A stretch of 10,269 nucleotides of DNA from Phycisphaera mikurensis NBRC 102666 (GTDB lineage Bacteria > Planctomycetota > Phycisphaerae > Phycisphaerales > SM1A02), in contig CAMBSR010000066.1 in NCBI GenBank assembly GCA_945870475.1, positions 1 through 10,269 of the forward strand, read 5' to 3'. The notes beneath the pieces were generated by a model. The model was not told the DNA's origin, searched no databases, and was given only the letters and a program-made list of their open reading frames with translations. This document shows positions 5,427 to 10,269 of the stretch, piece after piece; position 1 is the first letter of the stretch, and every line of letters starts with the position of its first letter. The translations under genes were made by a program, and so were the position numbers.

Positions 5427-7667
5427 TCACGACCCGCTCGTGAAGTTCCCGAGCAGGATCGCCAGGTCGACCCCGTCCACCGAGCCGTCGTTGTTCAGGT
5501 CGCACGGCGAACCATTTGCCGGCCCCCAGGCACCGAGGAGGATGCCGAGGTCGCGGCCGCCGACCGTCCCGTCCCCGTCGAGGTCGCCGGAGGGCGCGCA
5601 GCCGTCGGAAATTACCTCGATGTCGGGGAAGAAACCGGCATAAGAGAGGTTGGAGAGGCCGCTGGCGGCGGGAAGATGCGCATCGCCGGATCCGAACCAT
5701 CCGCGGTCCTTCAGCGGGTCGCCCCTCCCCGCCCCGTCCGTCGGGATAGCACGGAACCCCGTGGTCGGACCGCTGCCGGACACGCTGCCGAACACGCCCG
5801 AGGGGAAGGTGTAGCACACCACGAAGCCCGGCGGCTGCAGGACGATGGGAGGAGTCGACACACCGTTCACCTCGCCGCTGCCGTACACCCCCGCGCCCGA
5901 CCACGCGATGCGGGACGCGGAGACCGGCTGCGACACGCTCAGCGACTGCAGCACCAGCACGTTGAACGGACGCCCAACGGGCGCATTCGTACTCGTCGGG
6001 TCGGGTCCGGGGACGACGCGGAAGCGCACCGCGTCGATCCTCGTCGGAGCGTCGATCGGGAAGTATCCGGCAACCATCCCGAACTGACCGGAGGCGGCCG
6101 TCCAGGAGCCGGAGATGTAGTAGAAAAGGATGGAGCCGGGGTCCGCGAGCGACTCGCCGCTGATCCCGAAGGACGGGGTCCCGTTCGGGATGCCGTTGCC
6201 ATCGCAATCGGGCGCACCCGCGGCCACTTCCACGAAGTCCGGAATGCCGTTGCGGTTGCGATCCGGCTGGCATTCGTCGGGCGTGCCGTCCTGATCCAGG
6301 TCGGCCGCGCCATCCGCGATCGCGCAGGTGGCCAGCCGCAGCGAGCCGCTGCAGGTAGCCGGCTCGCCGTCCCGGAGCTGACCGAGGTCCGACCTGCCGT
6401 TGGCATCGCAGTCCTCGGCGCAGGCGTCCGGCACTCCGTTGCCATCGGCATCGGCGAGGATGCCACGCCCGATGTCCGCGGCATCGGGGACGCCGTTGCG
6501 GTTGCAGTCCGTCACCGCACCGGTCCGGATGTCCTCGTCGTCGCGACGACCGTTCGCGTCGAGGTCCCACGGTGACCGCCAGATGCGGAGCCACGCACCG
6601 GAACCATCCGTCTCGACCGTCGCGATGTCGCCATCGGTCCCGTCGATGACCAGGCTCGACGCGTTGCCCCGCACCCAGAGCGGCGTGCTCCACTCACCGG
6701 CCGACCGGCGCGCGGAGACCCAACCGTTCCCCACGAGCGAGCCGGCAGCGCTCATGGCCCGCGGCAGGTCCCAGGTCGACAGGGACACCCACCTGGTCCG
6801 CTCGAGGAGCTCGCCCTCCGCGGAGAGCTCCAGGACCCGGTTGGTCGCTCCACGCACCCCGGTCGAGGAATCGACCAGCCACAGCAGCGAGCCGCCGGCG
6901 ACCGCGTCCGCGCTCCGGACGACGTTCGCTGCCGTCGGGACCTTGATCGGGGAGCGGTCCGGGTGCCGCAGATCGACCACCACCGTTCGCGTGGCACCCG
7001 CCACGCCCCCCCACTCGGACGCAATCGCCGGTCCCGAGACCGACGCGAACGTCCCCCCGAATCTCCAGCGGACATCGGTCCCCAAGATGGAGGAGAGCCC
7101 GAACTCGCTCGCGGCGTGCGTCGCGGCAACGACCCACGCTCCGTCGACGAAACGCCGGATAGTGACCTGCGAACTCGCAATCGAAAGCGACCGCAGCTCG
7201 CCGTCGACGTCCGCGACGCCCACGGCATCGGGCAGCCGCACCCAGCCCGACGGCACCGCGCGCAGCAGCGCGGAGTAGTTCGTGTAGGTGTTCGGTGCGG
7301 TCTGGAGCTGGTAATTCAACTCGACGACCTGGTCGTTGATCCGGCGGAGACCGCCGATGCCGTTGGCCTCGGCAGGGAGGACTTCGGCGGGCAACTGGCC
7401 CACCTCGTACCACGCACCTGCGTCGTTGCGCCGGTACTCGATCACGGAGCCGGGGGAGAACGGGGGATTCGGGTTCCACGCCAGGAGCAGGCGGTCGCCA
7501 ACAAATGCGCAGGAATTGCCGGAGGCTGCCGAGGGGATCGGAATGGTCTGGTCGTCGTGCGGGAGCCGCTCCTCCCACGGAATCGCCAGACCGACCGGTG
7601 CGGACCCCTGGCCTCCTGCGGAGGCGCAGATCGCGAGCATGGCGGACGCAACGAAGGAACCGTTCAT
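5427..7667 (-). CDS. Secreted calcium-repeat protein with C-terminal dockerin-like pair (downstream paralogue)
   Basis: The protein has 746 residues and no named family that I recognise. Residues 1 to about 19 form an uncharged, short signal peptide (MNGSFVASAMLAICASAGG). Residues about 25-365 are beta-rich with repeated strand-turn units and may be a propeller-like domain. Residues 368-496 hold Asp/Asn-rich calcium loops of thrombospondin type 3 style, such as DCNRNGVPDAADI and DADGNGVPDACAEDCD. A beta-rich segment follows at about 500-690, and residues 695-741 hold two dockerin-like loops (DLDGDGTVGGRDLGILLGAWG and DLNNDGSVDGVDLAILLGNF). Dockerins bind cohesins or act as calcium-dependent anchors; no cohesin is in the window. 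The start is fixed by GGAG 6 nt upstream and by the 4-bp ATGA overlap with the preceding gene; an upstream in-frame ATG at 7904 would add 79 arginine-rich residues. The gene is convergent with thrS. Confidence 0.9.
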   Translation of the reverse strand: MNGSFVASAMLAICASAGGQGSAPVGLAIPWEERLPHDDQTIPIPSAASGNSCAFVGDRLLLAWNPNPPFSPGSVIEYRRNDAGAWYEVGQLPAEVLPAEANGIGGLRRINDQVVELNYQLQTAPNTYTNYSALLRAVPSGWVRLPDAVGVADVDGELRSLSIASSQVTIRRFVDGAWVVAATHAASEFGLSSILGTDVRWRFGGTFASVSGPAIASEWGGVAGATRTVVVDLRHPDRSPIKVPTAANVVRSADAVAGGSLLWLVDSSTGVRGATNRVLELSAEGELLERTRWVSLSTWDLPRAMSAAGSLVGNGWVSARRSAGEWSTPLWVRGNASSLVIDGTDGDIATVETDGSGAWLRIWRSPWDLDANGRRDDEDIRTGAVTDCNRNGVPDAADIGRGILADADGNGVPDACAEDCDANGRSDLGQLRDGEPATCSGSLRLATCAIADGAADLDQDGTPDECQPDRNRNGIPDFVEVAAGAPDCDGNGIPNGTPSFGISGESLADPGSILFYYISGSWTAASGQFGMVAGYFPIDAPTRIDAVRFRVVPGPDPTSTNAPVGRPFNVLVLQSLSVSQPVSASRIAWSGAGVYGSGEVNGVSTPPIVLQPPGFVVCYTFPSGVFGSVSGSGPTTGFRAIPTDGAGRGDPLKDRGWFGSGDAHLPAASGLSNLSYAGFFPDIEVISDGCAPSGDLDGDGTVGGRDLGILLGAWGPANGSPCDLNNDGSVDGVDLAILLGNFTSGS
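5445..5585 (-). other. Dockerin-like calcium-loop pair coding segment
   Basis: Encodes residues 695-741 of the downstream exoprotein. Two units show D-x-D-x-D-G or D-x-N-x-D-G spacing followed by a Leu-rich helix (DLGILLGAW, DLAILLGNF), matching the F-helix form of type I dockerins. The protein ends 5 residues later. Confidence 0.85.
6180..6566 (-). repeat. Thrombospondin type 3-like calcium repeats (downstream paralogue)
   Basis: Encodes residues 368-496. About six Asp/Asn/Gly loops (for example DLDANGRRDDEDI, DADGNGVPDAC, DLDQDGTPDEC, DRNRNGIPDF) alternate with short linkers and cysteines. The DNA shows matching imperfect repeats, such as CCGTTGCGGTTGCAGTC near 6493. Such repeats fold around calcium outside the cell. 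Confidence 0.8.
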
Positions 7668-9922
7668 CGGCTGCTCCAGTTCGAGAGGAGGATGGCAAGG
7701 TCGCCGCCGGCGACGATGCCGTTGCGGTCGAGGTCGAACAGCGGATCCTGCGAACCCCACGCGCCGATCAACGCGCCGAGGTCGCGCCCGCCAACCGCGC
7801 CGTCGCGGTCGAAGTCTCCGGGTCGGACGCACTGCTGCGCCACCACCGAGAGCGCGGGATAGCGACCCTGCGTCGGCGCGGTGAGGGTTCCCGTGCGGAA
7901 CCATGCGGCGGCATCCGGCACCACGGTGGGGAAGAACATGCGACCATAGGCGCCGCCCTCGCCGGGAAGCTGGGCCACCGGCGTCGCCAGCGAAACGCCC
8001 TCGAGCACCACCCAGAACGCGGGGGAATCACCGACCGGGATCGCCGGGATCTGCACGGTCACCGGATCGAGGGTTCCGTCGCCGCGCACCGGGCATGTGA
8101 ACACCGGCGTGCGCGCGAAGTAGAGGACATCGCCCTGGGTCACCTGGCTCCGGTCGCCGAGACCTCCGCGATCACGGATCACCATCACGCGGCGGCCGGA
8201 TGCGAAGGTCCCCTTGCCGGCCACGCGGAGGCCGGTGATGGCGCCCACGGACGGTTCCGTGCGCTGCCAGAGCGACACGGTGTCCAGTCCGGCCGTGGCC
8301 GTCTCGATCGACGGGCTCGGGTATCCCTCGCACGCATCGAGCGTGCCGTCCTGGTCGCAGTCCTCGGCGATGCCGGCTGCGACGTCGAGGTCATCGAGCC
8401 GGCCATTGCCGTTGCAGTCTCCGGAGCACGCATCGAGGCGTCCGTTGCCGTCGATGTCCGTGCCGGCGACGGCCAGGTCGCACGGCGAGTCGGGGATCCC
8501 GTTTCCGTCGCAATCGGCCACGCCCGCGCGGATCGCCGCCAAGTCGGCGATCCCGTCGCCATCGCAGTCGGCCGCGCACGCATCCGGCGTGCCGTCGGCG
8601 TCGGCATCGATGGCGGCGCCGACGGCGATGTCGGCCGCGTCGGGCACGCCGTTGCCGTTGCAGTCGGGGGCGCCGGACGCAATCTGCGCGTCGTCGGGCG
8701 TGCCGTCCCGGTCGATGTCGCGGAACGACTCCATGCGCAGCATCGCCGGCCCGGAGACGATGGTCGTCGCTCCCGGCGAAGGGAGCGCCCACAGCGCATC
8801 CGACCGGACGCCGGCCATCCAGCGTGCGGGTGCCGACGATGAAGGCGGCAAGGACGCCGAGAAGGAACGGCGCCGCGGCGTGCCGGACGCGGCATCGTCG
8901 CCGAATTCATCGACCCAGCACCGCGAACGGTCGGCGGCCACCGACACCACGTGCACGCGGTCGCCCGCGCAGCCGATGCCCGATGCACCGCCCGAAGCCG
9001 GGTTGCGAAGGTCAAGAAGCGCACCTCGAGCGAACACGAAGGCCCCGGAGGACGCGGAGCGGCTGAATTCGAGGAGTCGATCGATGTTTCCGGGATCGGT
9101 GCGGCCTGTGAGCACGAGCACGCGCCCGTCCGCCGTGACGGCGGGCCCGGACGCACCCATCCCGAGCTCGAAGTCCACACTCGCCGACCAGCTCTCCGCC
9201 GAAGCCTGCGCAACCCGGAGCAGGTCCGTGGTGGCCGGTCGGACCGTGACCGTGGCGGCAACGCCACCGCGGATCGCCACCTCGTGCAGGTACTGCGAGC
9301 CGGAGGTGTCGAGCGATCCGAGCGGGAATTCGATCCAGGATCCGCCGGCAACCTCCTCGCAGACCGACCAGAGCGCCGGGTTGAGGTTGCGACGCCATGC
9401 CACCACCACCGCGGCGCGCTGCGGGTCGGCGGCGATCCACGCCGGGCACTCGGTGATGCTCGTGGCGGCGGGTCCGCCGGCCAGGCGACGTGTCCCGACG
9501 TGCGTCCATTCGCCAGGTGCCCCCTTCGGCGCGAAGAACTCGATCCGCGGACCCGGGGGCACCCCGGGGGATCGGAGCGCGAACACGGCGATCCGCCCGT
9601 CCGCGAGCGCCGCCACCGCCGCGCCGAATCCACGGTCCTCGCCGGCCAATGCCGCGGGATCGAGGATCTCGCCGAGCACCGTTCCGTCGGCACGCTGGAC
9701 CACCACGCGGCGGGCGCCGAGGTCGCCGATCGCGACGGACCCGTCGTCCAGGACGGCTCCCGAACCGGACCACGCCACCGCCCCGGCAGGTGCCGCCAAG
9801 GTGGCGCCGGACGCAGGAACGGGGACCGGCGGCAGGGTTCCGGCACCCAGCACGGGACCGGCGAACAGGAGTCCGGCGAGGACGTGCGGCACACCGATCC
9901 GGGCATGGAAGATCTGGGACAT
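7664..9922 (-). CDS. Secreted calcium-repeat protein with C-terminal dockerin-like pair (upstream paralogue)
   Basis: The protein has 752 residues and no named family that I recognise. Residues 1-27 form a signal peptide with a hydrophobic core VLAGLLFAGPVLGA. Residues about 35-395 contain repeated beta units of propeller type, with phrases such as LDDGSVAIGDLGARRVVV and LADGRIAVFALRSP. Residues 402-533 hold calcium loops (DIDRDGTPD, DCNGNGVPDAADI, DCDGDGIADL, DCDQDGTLDAC). Residues about 540-697 form another beta-rich segment, and 703-750 hold two dockerin-like loops (DFDRDGAVGGRDLGALIGAWG and DLDRNGIVAGGDLAILLSNW). The last position of some loops is degenerate (D to A or V). GAGG lies 6 nt before the ATG. 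The gene is followed by its paralogue with a 4-bp overlap, so the pair is probably made together. Exported calcium-binding surface or matrix protein is an inference. Confidence 0.92.
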   Translation of the reverse strand: MSQIFHARIGVPHVLAGLLFAGPVLGAGTLPPVPVPASGATLAAPAGAVAWSGSGAVLDDGSVAIGDLGARRVVVQRADGTVLGEILDPAALAGEDRGFGAAVAALADGRIAVFALRSPGVPPGPRIEFFAPKGAPGEWTHVGTRRLAGGPAATSITECPAWIAADPQRAAVVVAWRRNLNPALWSVCEEVAGGSWIEFPLGSLDTSGSQYLHEVAIRGGVAATVTVRPATTDLLRVAQASAESWSASVDFELGMGASGPAVTADGRVLVLTGRTDPGNIDRLLEFSRSASSGAFVFARGALLDLRNPASGGASGIGCAGDRVHVVSVAADRSRCWVDEFGDDAASGTPRRRSFSASLPPSSSAPARWMAGVRSDALWALPSPGATTIVSGPAMLRMESFRDIDRDGTPDDAQIASGAPDCNGNGVPDAADIAVGAAIDADADGTPDACAADCDGDGIADLAAIRAGVADCDGNGIPDSPCDLAVAGTDIDGNGRLDACSGDCNGNGRLDDLDVAAGIAEDCDQDGTLDACEGYPSPSIETATAGLDTVSLWQRTEPSVGAITGLRVAGKGTFASGRRVMVIRDRGGLGDRSQVTQGDVLYFARTPVFTCPVRGDGTLDPVTVQIPAIPVGDSPAFWVVLEGVSLATPVAQLPGEGGAYGRMFFPTVVPDAAAWFRTGTLTAPTQGRYPALSVVAQQCVRPGDFDRDGAVGGRDLGALIGAWGSQDPLFDLDRNGIVAGGDLAILLSNWSSR
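7673..7816 (-). other. Dockerin-like calcium-loop pair coding segment
   Basis: Encodes residues 703-750 of the upstream exoprotein. The first loop is canonical (D-F-D-R-D-G then RDLGALIGAW). The second (DLDRNGIVAGGDLAILLSNW) has Asn at the fifth ligand position. Only two residues follow it. Confidence 0.82.
7674..7677 (-). promoter_or_regulatory. Shine-Dalgarno of the downstream exoprotein gene
   Basis: GGAG on the minus strand, inside the end of the upstream gene, 6 nt before the ATG at 7667. Together with the ATGA overlap it sets the start. Confidence 0.6.
8324..8719 (-). repeat. Thrombospondin type 3-like calcium repeats (upstream paralogue)
   Basis: Encodes residues 402-533, about eight Asp/Asn/Gly-rich loops with paired cysteines. 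At DNA level they form imperfect repeats, for example CCGTTGCCGTTGCAGTC near 8649. The central segment is nearly identical in protein sequence to part of the downstream paralogue. Confidence 0.85.
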
Positions 9923-9928
9923 CGTTAA

Positions 9929-9932
9929 CCTC
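9929..9932 (-). promoter_or_regulatory. Shine-Dalgarno of the upstream exoprotein gene
   Basis: GAGG on the minus strand, 6 nt before the ATG at 9922. Its presence contrasts with the SD-less starts of the VWA gene, thrS and the right-edge membrane gene. Confidence 0.6.
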
Positions 9933-9935
9933 GTA

Positions 9936-9947
9936 CGCGAATTCGCG
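9936..9947. promoter_or_regulatory. 12-bp perfect palindrome upstream of the exoprotein pair
   Basis: CGCGAATTCGCG is fully self-complementary and sits 13 nt before the upstream exoprotein start. A related GCGATTCGCC follows at about 9947-9956. It could be an operator for a dimeric regulator. The adjoining stretch 9961-9985 is unusually AT-rich for the window and contains GGAAT/ATTCC (9961-9965 and 9973-9977), so the promoter of the pair probably lies here, although no convincing -35/-10 pair was found. Confidence 0.35.
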
Positions 9948-10044
9948 CGATTCGCCCATCGGAATCATGAAAATTCCAAAAATTGAACGCACGGCCCTGC
10001 TATCCCGCTCTCCACGCCACCGAATCGACACCAGACCCCCCCGC

Positions 10045-10050
10045 TACCCT
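10045..10050 (+). promoter_or_regulatory. Putative -10 element of the right-edge membrane gene (leaderless)
   Basis: TACCCT lies 7 nt before the ATG at 10058, with only TACCCCC between and no Shine-Dalgarno. A TCGACA at 10025-10030 resembles a -35 box, but the 14-bp spacer is shorter than usual. Confidence 0.4.
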
Positions 10051-10057
10051 TACCCCC

Positions 10058-10269
10058 ATGGCAGGCCAAGGATCATCCGGCAACGTGCTCGCGGCCATCG
10101 CGAGTTTCCTCATCCCCGGGCTCGGACAGCTGGTGCAGGGCCGCGCCCTGCGTGGGCTCGTCTTCTTCATCGTCACGGCCGTGATCTGGGTGATCACCTT
10201 CGGCCTCGGCGGCTGGATCGGCCACCTGTGGGCGTGCTACGACGCCGCGGTGTGGAAGGGCCCGAAGGC
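10058..10269 (+). CDS. Small membrane protein with IPGLGQ motif, N-terminal part (cut by the right edge)
   Basis: The frame stays open for 70 codons to the window end. Residues about 9-22 (NVLAAIASFLIPGLGQ) form a first hydrophobic segment. GLGQLVQGRALRG makes a short polar turn, and residues about 34-58 (LVFFIVTAVIWVITFGLGGW and on) form a second helix, followed by GHLWACYDAAVWKGPK. The PGLGQ-x-x-x-G-x-x-x-x-G pattern is typical of small TM2-like hairpin membrane proteins of unknown function. ATG at 10058 is the first start in frame and gives the natural N-terminus MAGQGSSGN. The gene diverges from the exoprotein pair across 135 bp. Function unknown; it may continue with a soluble tail beyond the window. 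Confidence 0.75.
   Translation, partial: MAGQGSSGNVLAAIASFLIPGLGQLVQGRALRGLVFFIVTAVIWVITFGLGGWIGHLWACYDAAVWKGPK

Noticed and set aside
8324..8719. CRISPR-like or tandem non-coding repeat
   Set aside because: The periodicity follows codons of Asp/Asn-Gly calcium loops within an intact reading frame; there are no uniform repeats with unique spacers.
7505..9986. Long plus-strand frames (445 and 590 codons) opposite the exoprotein genes
   Set aside because: They are Arg/Ser/Ala/Pro-rich without domains, whereas the minus-strand frames have signal peptides, calcium loops and dockerin-like ends.

Overview
The window is GC-rich DNA that most likely comes from a planctomycete of the class Phycisphaerae. 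The best taxonomic clue is the C-terminus of two secreted proteins on the minus strand. Each ends in a pair of dockerin-like calcium loops of the form GDLDGDGTVGGRDLGILLGAWG-type, preceded by DCNGNGVPDAADI-type repeats, a combination I associate with Phycisphaerae exoproteins. A cysteine-bearing insertion in threonyl-tRNA synthetase fits the same assignment. The assignment is inference, because no rRNA gene is present.

Left block (1-1259, minus strand): a membrane-anchored von Willebrand factor A (VWA) protein with a glycine-rich linker, followed 2 nt later by the start of a second exported protein that runs off the left edge. The VWA anchor helix has a TonB-like Ser-x3-His pattern.

Central block (1376-5390, plus strand): four housekeeping genes. 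These are pyrH (UMP kinase), frr (ribosome recycling factor), nrdR (repressor of ribonucleotide reductase genes) and thrS (threonyl-tRNA synthetase). pyrH, frr and nrdR are tightly packed and probably co-transcribed. The 115-nt gap between nrdR and thrS is mostly filled by an 89-bp element with perfect 28-bp inverted arms. This element is poorer in GC than its flanks and is the most conspicuous non-coding signal in the window.

Right block (5427-9922, minus strand): two large secreted calcium-repeat/dockerin-like proteins of similar architecture, overlapping by 4 bp (ATGA), convergent with thrS. They look like a co-translated pair of extracellular proteins. At the right edge a small two-helix membrane protein begins on the plus strand (10058 to the edge), divergent from the exoprotein pair.

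Regulation: three genes without a Shine-Dalgarno sequence (the VWA gene, thrS and the right-edge membrane gene) have a TACCAT or TACCCT hexamer 6-9 nt before the ATG, which suggests leaderless transcription from a TANNNT-type -10 element. pyrH has the same hexamer farther upstream, then a small hairpin and a good Shine-Dalgarno. No tRNA, rRNA, CRISPR array, transposase or phage gene is visible.
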